A stretch of DNA of 64,000 nucleotides from Parasulfuritortus sp036391875 (GTDB taxonomy: Bacteria; Pseudomonadota; Gammaproteobacteria; Burkholderiales; Thiobacillaceae). Positions 7,880 to 16,333 of the stretch are shown one piece after another (position 1 is the first letter of the stretch; each line of letters begins with the position of its first letter). The notes beneath the pieces were generated by a model that worked only from the letters and a program-made list of their open reading frames with translations, was not told where the DNA came from and ran no database searches. Where the stretch lies: NCBI GenBank assembly GCA_036391875.1, contig DASVZA010000022.1, positions 14,103 to 78,102 of the forward strand, given 5' to 3'. A program made the position numbers and the translations under genes.

Positions 7880-8347
7880 TTACTTGCGGATCAGTTCGGC
7901 AGGGTTGCCGGCGCGGTAGCCGTTGACCTGGACGAAGAAGCCGGGCTGGGCAATCTTGGCCATGTCGGCTTGCGGCTTGCCGCCGTAAGGATCGATGGAG
8001 CCTTCGGGGGTGGTCCGGATCGGGAACTTGAAGCGCTTCAGGGTGCCGTTACGGAACTTGATGGTCCACATGATGGAGTCGGAACCGCGCAGGGGCTGAA
8101 CCTGGCCGCCGAGGGGAACGATGTCGGCGTAGTGACGGGCTTCGATGGCCTGCTGCGGGCAGATCTTGACGCAGGAATAGCATTCCCAGCACTGCTCGGG
8201 CTCCTGGTTGAAGGCACGCATGGCGTGACCGGTCTCGGAGCCATCCTTGTCCAGCTTCATCAGATCGTGCGGGCAGATGTACATGCAGGCGGTCTTATCC
8301 TGACCCTTGCAGCCGTCGCACTTGTCGGTACGAACATAGGTAGGCAT
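7880..8347 (-). CDS. aprB: APS reductase, beta (iron-sulfur) subunit
   Basis: 155 residues. Eight cysteines in two groups, 10/13/21/25 and 53/56/59/63, give two [4Fe-4S] clusters (ferredoxin fold), after which the chain carries the C-terminal extension that wraps AprA in known structures. It passes electrons between the AprA flavin and an external membrane partner. Ribosome site AAGGAGAG lies just before the ATG. The 194-base gap from sat allows an internal promoter. Neither aprM nor qmoABC is adjacent, so the electron acceptor must be encoded elsewhere. Confidence 0.98.
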   Translation of the reverse strand: MPTYVRTDKCDGCKGQDKTACMYICPHDLMKLDKDGSETGHAMRAFNQEPEQCWECYSCVKICPQQAIEARHYADIVPLGGQVQPLRGSDSIMWTIKFRNGTLKRFKFPIRTTPEGSIDPYGGKPQADMAKIAQPGFFVQVNGYRAGNPAELIRK

Positions 8348-8516
8348 TACTTCTCTCCTTGTTAGCTAACAATCCGCTGTCTTCAGCGGTCCATTTAGAT
8401 TCCGGACCCCACCTTGGCCGGGGGCGTATCGCGATTCCGCTTCCGGCGGGTCCGGTATTCCAAATACGGGCCCTCTCTTATAGTGCTCCCGCGTCGGCGG
8501 GGTGAGGGAGGGTGTG

Positions 8517-8536
8517 GTCGCCGCCGCGGCGGCGAC
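8517..8536. repeat. 20-base perfect palindrome after sat
   Basis: GTCGCCGCCG followed directly by its complement CGGCGGCGAC, starting 5 bases beyond the sat stop on the minus strand. As RNA it would fold into a GC hairpin with a small central loop. There is no T-run. The rest of the sat-aprB gap (8348-8516) holds a small stem CCGCTG/CAGCGG (8374-8389) and no open gene. It may attenuate or protect the sat end of the transcript. Confidence 0.55.
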
Positions 8537-8541
8537 GGTCA

Positions 8542-9747
8542 TCAGGCGGCCGAGTGACCCTTCAGTTCGACCTTGACGTTCTGCTCGGCGCTGAGGCCGG
8601 CATAGTATTTCTGCAGAACCTTGGCGACTTCGGGACGGCTGAACTCGACCGGCAGGTCCTGACCTTCGGACAGCATGGCGCGGACCTTGGTTCCGGACAG
8701 CAGGATGCGGTCGTCCTTGGTGTGCGGGCAGGTGCGCTGGGAGGCCATGCCGCCGCACTTCTTGCACCAGAAGGTCCAGTCGATGTTCATGTTGACGGTC
8801 TCCAGCGAGCCCTTCGGGATTTCGTCGAAGATCTTCTGGGCGTCGAACGGGCCGTAGTAGTCGCCCACGCCGGCGTGGTCGCGGCCGACGATGAGGTGCG
8901 AGCAGCCGTAGTTCTGGCGGAACAGGGCGTGCAGCAGGGCTTCACGCGGACCGGCATAGCGCATGTCCAGCGGATAGCCAGCCTGGATCACGGTGTTGGG
9001 GGCGAAGTAGTTGTCGATCAGGGTGGCGATCGCCTCGGAGCGGACTTCGGCCGGGATGTCGCCCGGCTTCAGGGCGCCCAGCAGGGAGTGGACCAGTACG
9101 CCATCCATGGTCTCGATGGCGATTTTGGCCAGGTACTCGTGCGAGCGGTGCATCGGGTTGCGGGTCTGGAAGGCGGCGATCTTGGACCAGCCCAGCTCTT
9201 CGAACTTGGCGCGGGTCTCGGCGGGGGTCATGAACTGGTCGCCGTACTCTTCCTTGAAGGTGCCGGTGGACAGGACCTTGACCGGGCCGGCCAGGTTGTA
9301 CTTGCCCTGGGCCATGACCATCTTGACGCCGGGGTGCTCGAGGTCGGTGGTCTTGTAGACCTGCATGCACTCATGGGCCTTGTCGATCTCGTAGCGCTCG
9401 GTCACCTTCATGGTGCCCATGATTTCGCCGGACTCGCCGCTCACCAGGGCGATTTCATCGCCGGCCTGGATGTCGTCGTCGGTCGACAGGGTGACGGGAA
9501 TGGGCCAGAACAGGCCGTTGGCCATCTTGTAGCCGTCGCAAACGCCTTCCCAGTCGGCACGGGTCATGAAGCCGTCCAACGGAGTGAAGCCACCGATGCC
9601 CATCATGATCAGGTCGCCGGTTTCGCGGGAGGACATCTTCACCTGCTTGAGGGTCTTGGCTCGGGCCTTCTCGGCGCCGAGTGCGTCGCCGGTAAGCAGG
9701 AGAGGTTTCAGTTCGCCGCCACCGTGGGGTTTGACGAGTCGGGACAT
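8542..9747 (-). CDS. sat: Sulfate adenylyltransferase (ATP sulfurylase), dissimilatory type
   Basis: 401 residues, single-domain Sat/MET3 type with no fused APS kinase. Active-site motifs: QTRNPMHRSHE and GRDHAGVGDYYG. Near the C-terminus CKKC...C.H (CKKCGGMASQRTCPH) is the metal-binding cluster seen in dissimilatory Sat proteins. In this setting it makes ATP and sulfate from APS and pyrophosphate, the last step of sulfite oxidation. Start ATG 9747 is preceded by AAGGAG. It is first in the sat-aprB-aprA order and is expressed from the AT-rich region upstream. Confidence 0.97.
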   Translation of the reverse strand: MSRLVKPHGGGELKPLLLTGDALGAEKARAKTLKQVKMSSRETGDLIMMGIGGFTPLDGFMTRADWEGVCDGYKMANGLFWPIPVTLSTDDDIQAGDEIALVSGESGEIMGTMKVTERYEIDKAHECMQVYKTTDLEHPGVKMVMAQGKYNLAGPVKVLSTGTFKEEYGDQFMTPAETRAKFEELGWSKIAAFQTRNPMHRSHEYLAKIAIETMDGVLVHSLLGALKPGDIPAEVRSEAIATLIDNYFAPNTVIQAGYPLDMRYAGPREALLHALFRQNYGCSHLIVGRDHAGVGDYYGPFDAQKIFDEIPKGSLETVNMNIDWTFWCKKCGGMASQRTCPHTKDDRILLSGTKVRAMLSEGQDLPVEFSRPEVAKVLQKYYAGLSAEQNVKVELKGHSAA

Positions 9748-10128
9748 GCTGGCTCCTTACGCTGAATGTCTGTGAAGTTGGACTACTAAATCGGGGCACG
9801 CAGGATAGCACGCCACCCCCCCCCTTCTAATCCAAGTTATTTATTAGTAAATAAAGATTTTCGATATTTTTGTTCTTTTATAACCATTTGTTTATTAAAG
9901 TGATTTTGCAGGACGATAAATTTTGAGCGGCTTTTGTTACGTGTTTGCCCGAAACGGGATAGGTTATCTTCGGTTATGTCGTTGGCGGACGGCTGGACTG
10001 GCTCGGCGCGCTGCGTCACTATCCTGAAACCGGCTGCTAGTAGTCTTGAGGCCCGGTTGCGGAGTGTGGCTCGGCAAGCGTCTCTGGCCCGTCGGAAGCT
10101 CTGGATGGGAGAAATCATTGGGGATGAT
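9748..10128. promoter_or_regulatory. AT-rich divergent control region between sat and sixA
   Basis: 381 bases without a convincing gene. 9836-9935 is strikingly AT-rich against the GC-rich background, with TTTATTAGTAAATAAAG and TATTTTTG tracts, as expected for the sat promoter and upstream activator sites. A run of nine C (9816-9824) sits between this and the sat ribosome site. A possible minus-strand reading frame here (9837-10118) is AT-rich noise. I could not fix a -35/-10 pair with confidence. Confidence 0.55.
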
Positions 10129-10590
10129 ATGGATTTGATTTTATGGCGTCATGCCGATGCCCAGGAGGGCGGGCTGGAGCTGCCTGACTTGGAGCGTGAG
10201 TTGACCGCCAAAGGGCGGAAACAGGCCATTGAGATGGGCCGTTGGCTGGATGCCAAATTGCCCAAGGAGGCCCGAGTGCTGGTGAGCCCCGCCGCGCGGG
10301 CTCAGCAGACGGCGGCCGGGTTGGGCCGACGGTTCGAGACGGTCAAGGAGATCGAGCCGGGGGTGGATCCGACCGATATCCTGGCGGCGGCCAATTGGCC
10401 GGATGCCAGCGGCGCGGTATTGGTGGTCGGCCATCAGCCCACGCTGGGCCAGGTCGCGGCCATGCTCCTGTTCGGCGAGCCGGCCGCGATGACCATCAAG
10501 AAAGGCGGTCTGCTCTGGCTGACGAACCGTACCCGCAGGGGCGAACAGCAGGTGGTGCTGCGCGCAGCACTCACCCCCGAACTGCTGTGA
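10129..10590 (+). CDS. sixA: Phosphohistidine phosphatase SixA family (histidine phosphatase superfamily)
   Basis: 153 residues from ATG 10129, matching SixA length (about 150-160). LILWRHADA holds the catalytic Arg-His pair (residues 7-8); LVSPAARAQQTA and VVGHQPTLGQ are the other superfamily motifs, the latter with the second catalytic His. SixA removes phosphate from histidine on phosphorelay or PTS (NPr) proteins. An earlier in-frame ATG at 10105 and a longer upstream extension are possible, but homologues begin at MDLILWRH. Divergent from sat. Confidence 0.9.
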   Translation: MDLILWRHADAQEGGLELPDLERELTAKGRKQAIEMGRWLDAKLPKEARVLVSPAARAQQTAAGLGRRFETVKEIEPGVDPTDILAAANWPDASGAVLVVGHQPTLGQVAAMLLFGEPAAMTIKKGGLLWLTNRTRRGEQQVVLRAALTPELL

Positions 10591-10597
10591 GCGCTAA

Positions 10598-10811
10598 GGG
10601 CGAGTTCACACTAATTTCACACCAGCGTTGCCGCGAGAAACGCGATGGATGCAAGGCGCGCTTATCGTAGCAACCTTCGGGACGGGGACGCTTTGGGCGC
10701 CGCCCTTCGTCGCAAGCCGCTTGCAGTGACTGGCACTATGGCACGTCTTGCTTCGCGGGCTGCATCCCAAAATGCCCCCGTCGCAGGCGCGAATTTAGCG
10801 TGAACACGCCC
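10598..10811. mobile_element. MITE-like element A between sixA and the EAL-HDOD gene
   Basis: About 214 bases flanked by 21-base inverted repeats: GGGCGAGTTCACACTAA... at 10598-10618 and the complement of GGGCGTGTTCACGCTAA... at 10791-10811 (3 mismatches). There is no gene inside. The right end touches the stop codon of the EAL-HDOD gene. Internal modules (CGCGCCTTGCA.CCATC and GGGATGCAG, read on the minus strand) recur in element B at 27570-27836. The size, inverted ends and lack of coding fit a non-autonomous mobile element; no target-site duplication could be assigned. Confidence 0.65.
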
Positions 10812-12028
10812 TAGTCCATGCCGATCTGTTCGATCCAGGCGAGGGCCTGGAGGTGGTCCTTGGTCACGTCCTCGGGCGTCAGCATCAACGACGCAGTGAG
10901 CTCCTCAGCCTTGTCCAAATCCTGGGATTCGCAGGCTTCGGCCAATGCCAGGATGGGACCGTAGATGCCGGACCGGTTCAACAGGGCGTCGGAGATGGTT
11001 TCCGGCAGGATCAGGCGATCGAGGATCTCTTCCATGGGCGTGTCCATCATGGCATCCAGCATGGAAAAAACGCCGGTGACGAACAGGTTGTCCTGGTCGG
11101 TCTTGGCCATGTAGTGCGAGCCCAGCAGTTCGCACAGGCGGCCGCGGGTGATGGCGGTGCGGGCCTGGGCCGGAGAGGCTGCGTTGGTGCCGGTGGTCGC
11201 CAGGAGCAGCGTGAGCCAGCGGTAGAGCGGTTTCATGCCCAGGATCGAGACGGCGTGGCGGATGGACTGAACCTCGCAGGAGAGGCCGAAGCCGGCCGAA
11301 TTGATGTAGCGCAACAGCTTGAAAGTGAGCGCCACGTCGTTTTTCAGCAGGGCCTCGATTTCCCGCACGTCGGCGTCGCGCCTGACCTTGTCCATCAACT
11401 GCAGGATGACTGCGTGCGCAGGCGCCAACACCCGGGCCATGAGGTGTTCGGGGTGGGCGAAATAGTAGCCCTGGAAGTAATGAAAACCCAGGCTCTGGCA
11501 CCAGTCGAACACCTCGCGCGATTCCACCTTCTCGGCAACCAGGCGGGCAGGCAGGACACGGAGTTCGCTCAAGTAGGAGGCGGTTTCTTCCTTGCTTAAT
11601 TCGGCGACATCGAGCTTGACGTAGCTGGCATACGGCAGCAGTTTCCGGGTGTTTTCGCTGGGCTTGTACTTGTCGATGGCGAAGCGGAAGCCAGCGGCCT
11701 TGAGTTCGTCGAGCCGGGCCAGCAACTCGTCGGTCGGGGTCACCGACTCGACGATCTCGATGACGATCTTCTCGGGTGGCATGAGCAGGACGAATTCGCT
11801 CATCAACGTGGGCTGGTCCATGTTGATGAAGGCCAGCTTCCCCTTCAGCAACCAGTCGGTTCCCATGTCGAACAGGGTCGAGGCCATGACGTTGAGGCCG
11901 GCCCGGTAGGTGTCGTCGATTGTGGCGGCCGTCGCATGCGACGAGGCGCGGAACAGCAACTCGTAACCGATCAGGTTGTGCTTGCCGTCGACGATCGGTT
12001 GCCGGGCCAGAAAGGTATCGTGGCTCAT
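10811..12028 (-). CDS. EAL-HDOD signalling protein with degenerate EAL domain
   Basis: 405 residues. N-terminal EAL-like domain (about 1-195) followed by an HDOD domain (about 200-390, LLKNDVALTFKLLRYINSAGFG). EAL signature positions are degraded: YELLFRA in place of EALLR, IEIVES for the metal-binding Glu strand, IDKYKPS in place of DDFGTG, VKLDVAEL for LKID, FQGYYFAHP conserved. Loss of DDFG argues against c-di-GMP hydrolysis, so a binding or scaffold role is likely, as in YuxH-type proteins. It follows cheA in the same direction, separated by a hairpin, which suggests a link to motility control. Confidence 0.9.
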   Translation of the reverse strand: MSHDTFLARQPIVDGKHNLIGYELLFRASSHATAATIDDTYRAGLNVMASTLFDMGTDWLLKGKLAFINMDQPTLMSEFVLLMPPEKIVIEIVESVTPTDELLARLDELKAAGFRFAIDKYKPSENTRKLLPYASYVKLDVAELSKEETASYLSELRVLPARLVAEKVESREVFDWCQSLGFHYFQGYYFAHPEHLMARVLAPAHAVILQLMDKVRRDADVREIEALLKNDVALTFKLLRYINSAGFGLSCEVQSIRHAVSILGMKPLYRWLTLLLATTGTNAASPAQARTAITRGRLCELLGSHYMAKTDQDNLFVTGVFSMLDAMMDTPMEEILDRLILPETISDALLNRSGIYGPILALAEACESQDLDKAEELTASLMLTPEDVTKDHLQALAWIEQIGMD

Positions 12029-12117
12029 GATTTATGCAGTGAATGATTCGCTATTAAAACCTTGTTTGCTGCAGGGACAGCAGCCCACCTCGTCGGCAAA
12101 TCTACCGGATTTCGGGG

Positions 12118-12152
12118 CGTACGCAAATGGCCCGGGCGGCTGTTTGCGTACG
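12118..12152 (-). terminator. Hairpin after cheA
   Basis: Perfect 10-bp stem CGTACGCAAA (12118-12127) / TTTGCGTACG (12143-12152) with a 15-base GC-rich loop that has its own GCCCGGGC core. It begins 6 bases after the cheA stop. It lacks a T-run, so it may slow or protect rather than fully terminate the transcript before the EAL-HDOD gene. Confidence 0.5.
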
Positions 12153-12157
12153 GCTGG

Positions 12158-14107
12158 CTAAGCCGCCTTTTTGGAAAAGAGGGCGTTCGGAGTATCGGAT
12201 GGATTGCTGGTCAGCAATTCTTCCATATCCAGCACCAGCACGATAGAGCCGTCGCCGGACAACGTGGCGCCGGCGATGCCTTTGGGCTTGATGTCGGACA
12301 GGGGCTTGATCACCACATCGTCCCGGCCGACGAAGCCGTCCACGGCCAGGATGAAGGTGTTGTCGGCAGCGTGCATCAGCACCCCGTAGGCCGGCGGACG
12401 CTTGCTTTCCCAGCCCAGCAGCGTGGCCAGGCTGCGCACCGGCAGGACCTCTTCCCGCACCACCATGGTGGCGCGGCCGGAGACTCGCTGCACCTCGTTC
12501 GAGCGGATCGGGATGATTTCCCGGACCAGGGACAGGGGCACCGCGAAGGACTGGTCGTTGAAACGAACCACCAGGACCGGCAGGATCGCCAGGGTCAAGG
12601 GCAGCGAAATGGTGAACGTGCTGCCTTCGCCGGGCACCGATTCCACGTCGATCTTGCCGTTCAGGCGGGAGATGTTGGTCTTGACCACGTCCATGCCGAC
12701 GCCGCGGCCGGAGACGCTGGAAATCTGGTCCTTGGTGGAGAAGCCAGGCAGGAAGATCAGCTGCAGGCTCTGCTTGTCGTCCATGCTGTTGGCGGCCTCG
12801 GCGTCGATGATGCCTTTTTCCACCGCCTTGTTGCGGATGACGTCGGGGCGCATGCCGCGGCCGTCGTCGGCGATCTCGATGTAGATGTGGTCGCCGATCT
12901 GGCTGGCCGACAGCGTCACCAGGGATTTGGCGGGCTTGTTGGCGGCCTGGCGCTCTTCCGGCGATTCGATGCCGTGGTCGACCGCGTTGCGGACCAGGTG
13001 GACCAGCGGATCGTTGAGGTCCTCGATCATGGTCTTGTCCAGCTCGGTTTCTTCGCCGGACAGGACGAGTTCGACATCCTTGCCGAGCTGGCGGGCCAGG
13101 TCCCGGGCTAGACGGGGGTATTTCTGGAACAGACGACCGATCGGTTGCATCCGGGTCTTCATGACCGCGTTCTGCAGATCCGACACCAACAGGTCCAGTT
13201 GGCTGACGGCCAGGTCGAGGGCCTTGACGGTCTCGGGATCGGTGCGGCCGTGGACGATCTGGGACTTCAGGTTGCTGATCCGGTTCTTGGTCAGGCCGAT
13301 CTCACCCGAGAGGTTGAGCACCTGGTCCAGGCGCGCCGTATCGATGCGGATCGTGGTTTCTTTTTGCAGGCTTTGCAGCGGGGCGCCGCCGCCTCCGCCG
13401 TTGGCTTGGCGACTGGCCGGTGGCTCCAGGTGCGCCGGGGGAGCGGCCGGTTGCTCGGCGACCGCCGGTGTCGGACGGGGAGGCTCGGCGACGACGGGGG
13501 CGGAAGTCGGGGCGGCGGGCGCGGGGGCCGCGGTCGGCGCGGGCATGGGCGCGCCAGTCAGCGCGGCATGCAGCGCATCCCAGTTGATGTCCGCCACGGT
13601 GGCCTGCTCGGGCTGCGGGGCGCTGGCCGCCTGCGCGACCGCCGGAGCGGCGGGCTGGGACGGGGCGGGGGACTGTGGGGCAGCCGCTGCCGTCTGGGGC
13701 GCCTTGTCGGGCACGTTGCCGGCCAGGGCAGCGTCCAGCGCGGCCAGCAGGCGATCGGCAGCCGCGGGCGGCTGAACGCTTTGGGACAAATGACCGAACA
13801 TGTCGCGCACCGTGCCGGTAGCGTCCATGATCACGTCCATCAATTCCGGGGATAGGTGCAGTTCGCCGTTGCGTAGCTTGTCGAACAGGTTTTCGGTGCG
13901 GTGGCAGAGGTTGACCAGGGTGTCGACATTGAGGAATCCGGCGCCGCCCTTGATGGTGTGGAAGCCCCGGAATATCTCGTTGAGCAGATCCTTGTCGTCC
14001 GGGCGCTTTTCCAATTCGACCAGTTTGTTGTCGACGCCCGACAACAGTTCACCCGCCTCCAGCAGGAAATCCTGGAGCAGTTCTTCCATGCCTGCGAAGT
14101 CGCTCAT
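12158..14107 (-). CDS. cheA: Chemotaxis histidine kinase CheA
   Basis: 649 residues. Hpt domain at the N-terminus with the phospho-accepting His in FRGFHTIKGGAGF (about residue 50); Ala/Pro-rich linker (about 135-235) where the CheY-binding P2 domain would sit, shortened or absent; dimerisation P3 (RLDQVLNLSGEIGL); HATPase with N box HLVRNAVDHGIE and G boxes DDGRGM and GRGVGMDVV; C-terminal CheW-like P5. It receives signals from receptors via CheW/CheV and phosphorylates CheY. Downstream of cheZ by 19 bases. No receptor, cheW, cheR or cheB is in the window. Confidence 0.95.
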   Translation of the reverse strand: MSDFAGMEELLQDFLLEAGELLSGVDNKLVELEKRPDDKDLLNEIFRGFHTIKGGAGFLNVDTLVNLCHRTENLFDKLRNGELHLSPELMDVIMDATGTVRDMFGHLSQSVQPPAAADRLLAALDAALAGNVPDKAPQTAAAAPQSPAPSQPAAPAVAQAASAPQPEQATVADINWDALHAALTGAPMPAPTAAPAPAAPTSAPVVAEPPRPTPAVAEQPAAPPAHLEPPASRQANGGGGGAPLQSLQKETTIRIDTARLDQVLNLSGEIGLTKNRISNLKSQIVHGRTDPETVKALDLAVSQLDLLVSDLQNAVMKTRMQPIGRLFQKYPRLARDLARQLGKDVELVLSGEETELDKTMIEDLNDPLVHLVRNAVDHGIESPEERQAANKPAKSLVTLSASQIGDHIYIEIADDGRGMRPDVIRNKAVEKGIIDAEAANSMDDKQSLQLIFLPGFSTKDQISSVSGRGVGMDVVKTNISRLNGKIDVESVPGEGSTFTISLPLTLAILPVLVVRFNDQSFAVPLSLVREIIPIRSNEVQRVSGRATMVVREEVLPVRSLATLLGWESKRPPAYGVLMHAADNTFILAVDGFVGRDDVVIKPLSDIKPKGIAGATLSGDGSIVLVLDMEELLTSNPSDTPNALFSKKAA

Positions 14108-14126
14108 GTCCTTCTCCTTAGTTTGC

Positions 14127-14915
14127 TCAGAAGCCGAGACTGTCGAGCAGTTCGTCCACTTGTTCCTGGCTGGTGACCACGTCGGAGCGTCCGGCAGCGT
14201 TGATGATCGGGCCTTCCAGTAGGTCCGGCCGGACCACGTTGCGTTTGTCTTCCGGCGTGGTTTCCAGGAGCAGGGTGACCAGCTGTTTCTCGAGGTTCTG
14301 TGCCGCTTCGAGGATTTTCTTGATGACCTGGCCGGTCAGGTCCTGAAAGTCCTGGGCCATGATGATTTCCATCAACTGGCTGTTGATCGCTTCGGATTGC
14401 GCCGGGACGTTGCGCAGGTAGGCTTGGGTGTCGGTGACCAGGGCCTTGAAGTCGGCCACGCCCAATTGCTTGGCGAACAGCTTGTCCCATTTCCCTGCCA
14501 GGTCCTGGGCATTGCGGCTGAGCCGCTCCTGGATCGGCTGGGCCGCCTCGGCGGCGTTGAGGGTCTTTTCCGCCGCCTGGGCCGTCATGGCGGCGATGTA
14601 GTTCAGCCGGTCGCGGTTGTCCGGCATTTCGGTGGCGAATTTTTCCAGCGTTTTGTCGAAGCCGAGTTCGCGCAGCAGATTGTGCAGGCTGCGGGTCATC
14701 TGGCCGACTTGGGCGAACACCTTCTCGCTGCTGCCGCCGGTTTCGCCGGTCATGCCGCCTTCGCTCTCGGTCATGGCCTGCGTGATGCTGTCGAACAACA
14801 CCTCCAGTTCCGGGGTGTCGGCCTCGGGCCTGGCCGGTTTGGGTTCGGCCTTGACCTCTTCGGCGAAGGCGATGCTGTCGAACAGGGCTTCCAGTTCCGG
14901 GGAGTCGGCGCTCAT
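14127..14915 (-). CDS. cheZ: Protein phosphatase CheZ
   Basis: 262 residues. Long helical central region with QDFQDLTGQVIKKI, the active-site helix carrying the catalytic Gln, and the C-terminal CheY-binding tail EQVDELLDSLGF. The N-terminus has two similar short copies (PELEALFDSIAFAEE and PELEVLFDSITQAM), which is longer than the usual CheZ start and looks like an internal duplication. It dephosphorylates CheY-P. Lies between cheY and cheA. Confidence 0.95.
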   Translation of the reverse strand: MSADSPELEALFDSIAFAEEVKAEPKPARPEADTPELEVLFDSITQAMTESEGGMTGETGGSSEKVFAQVGQMTRSLHNLLRELGFDKTLEKFATEMPDNRDRLNYIAAMTAQAAEKTLNAAEAAQPIQERLSRNAQDLAGKWDKLFAKQLGVADFKALVTDTQAYLRNVPAQSEAINSQLMEIIMAQDFQDLTGQVIKKILEAAQNLEKQLVTLLLETTPEDKRNVVRPDLLEGPIINAAGRSDVVTSQEQVDELLDSLGF

Positions 14916-14944
14916 TACTCGTTTCTCCTATCGTGGCATCCGCT

Positions 14945-15334
14945 TCACATTCCGTACTTCTCGAAGATCTTGCCCATCTTTTCTTCGAGAGTCGCGGCCG
15001 TGAAGGGCTTGACGATGTAGCCTGAGGCGCCGCTCTGGGCAGCCTCGATGATGTTTTCTTTTTTCGCTTCGGCAGTGATCATCATCACCGGCAGGTGTTT
15101 CAGCGAATCGTCTGCCCGGATGGCCTTGAGCAGTTCGATGCCGGTCATGTTGGGCATGTTCCAATCGGTGACCACGAATTGGAAGTTGCTGCCTTTCAAC
15201 TTTTGCAATGCGGCGATGCCGTCTTCCGCCTCGTCCACGTTGGTATAGCCGAGTTCCTTCAAAAGATTGCGCACGATGCGGCGCATGGTCGAAAAGTCGT
15301 CGACCACCAGAAATTTCAGATTCTTGTCTGCCAT
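14945..15334 (-). CDS. cheY: Chemotaxis response regulator CheY
   Basis: 129 residues, single receiver domain, nearly colinear with E. coli CheY: acidic pocket D12/D13, phosphorylated D57 (VTDWNMPNM), T87-region ITAEAKKENI and K109-region VKPFTA. Phosphorylated by CheA, binds the flagellar switch, cleared by CheZ. First of the cheY-cheZ-cheA run; the cheV genes precede it. Confidence 0.97.
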   Translation of the reverse strand: MADKNLKFLVVDDFSTMRRIVRNLLKELGYTNVDEAEDGIAALQKLKGSNFQFVVTDWNMPNMTGIELLKAIRADDSLKHLPVMMITAEAKKENIIEAAQSGASGYIVKPFTAATLEEKMGKIFEKYGM

Positions 15335-15378
15335 GCTGATCCTTGAGATTGACCTGTAATCCGCGTCCCCGATTGTAC

Positions 15379-16317
15379 CTAGCGTTTCAGGAGTGCAAGC
15401 AAGGTATCCGCCAGTACGGTCGGATCGAACTTCGCCACGTAGGCATCGACGCCCACCCGCTGGCCCATGGTCCGGTTGGCGGCGGACGACAGCGAGGAAT
15501 GCATGACCACAGGGATGCCGGACAAGCGGTTGTCGGACTTGATGTTGCGGGTCAGCACATAGCCGTCCATCTCGGGCATTTCCGCATCGACCAGGATGAG
15601 TTGGAGCTGCTTGCGGACCGGCGTGCCTTCGCTGGCGGCCCGGGTGGCGATGCCCTGCAGCTTGTTCCAGGCCTCCAGGCCGTCGTTGGCCTGGATGTAC
15701 TTGATGCCCAGTTTGTCGAGCACCATGACGATCTCCTTGCGCGCGACGGTCGAGTCGTCGGCGAAGAAGACGGTCAGGTTTTGTCTGCCTTCCACCTTGG
15801 GCAGGGTCGGCATGATCTTTTCGCCCAGTACTTCGGCCAGCACCCGCTCCACGTCCAGGATGGAGACCAGCCGGCCGTCGTCCAGTTCGGTGATGGCGGT
15901 GATCAGGCCGTCCTGGCCGGCCAGCATGTTTTCCGGCGGTTTCACCTTGTCCCAGTCGACCCGGATGATGCGGTCGACGTCGTCGACCAGGAAGCCCTGG
16001 GTGTGGCGGGAGAATTCAGTCACGATCATGGTGCCGCCCAGTTCATCGGTGGCCTTCTCGCCCTTGATGAACTTGATCAGGGAGATGACCGGGATGATGC
16101 TGCCGCGCAGGGAGATGACGCCTTCCACGCCGTAGGGCATGTTGGGGGTCAGCGTGATCGGCGGGGTGGGCGAAACTTCGCGCACCTTGAATACGTTGAT
16201 GCCGAAGATCTCGTGCGAGCCCATCGAGAACAGCAGTAGCTCCATCTTGTTGGAGCCGGCCAGCTTGGTCCGGGCGTCGATGGACTCGAGGAGTTGAGGT
16301 GATTCCAGAGGATTCAT
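15379..16317 (-). CDS. cheV: CheV coupling protein (CheW domain plus receiver), copy 2
   Basis: 312 residues. CheW-like domain (about 20-165: LLFSMGSHEIFGINVFKVREV, LRGSIIPVISL, GFLVDDVDRIIRVDW) followed by a receiver domain (about 180-310) with the acidic pair FFADDS, phospho-Asp in LVDAEMPEMDGYVLT and C-terminal Lys region. It couples receptors to CheA and may act as a phosphate sink. Only 16 bases separate it from a clear paralogue upstream. Confidence 0.93.
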   Translation of the reverse strand: MNPLESPQLLESIDARTKLAGSNKMELLLFSMGSHEIFGINVFKVREVSPTPPITLTPNMPYGVEGVISLRGSIIPVISLIKFIKGEKATDELGGTMIVTEFSRHTQGFLVDDVDRIIRVDWDKVKPPENMLAGQDGLITAITELDDGRLVSILDVERVLAEVLGEKIMPTLPKVEGRQNLTVFFADDSTVARKEIVMVLDKLGIKYIQANDGLEAWNKLQGIATRAASEGTPVRKQLQLILVDAEMPEMDGYVLTRNIKSDNRLSGIPVVMHSSLSSAANRTMGQRVGVDAYVAKFDPTVLADTLLALLKR

Positions 16318-16333
16318 GTAGTGTGGCTCCGGC

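Noticed and set aside
5852..8365. 837-codon plus-strand open frame opposite aprBA
   Set aside because: Exactly antisense to aprA and aprB, with Val/Gly/His-rich low-complexity translation and no domain.
9837..10118. 93-codon frame upstream of sat
   Set aside because: Spans the AT-rich control region, no ribosome site, no homology recognised, crosses the likely promoter.
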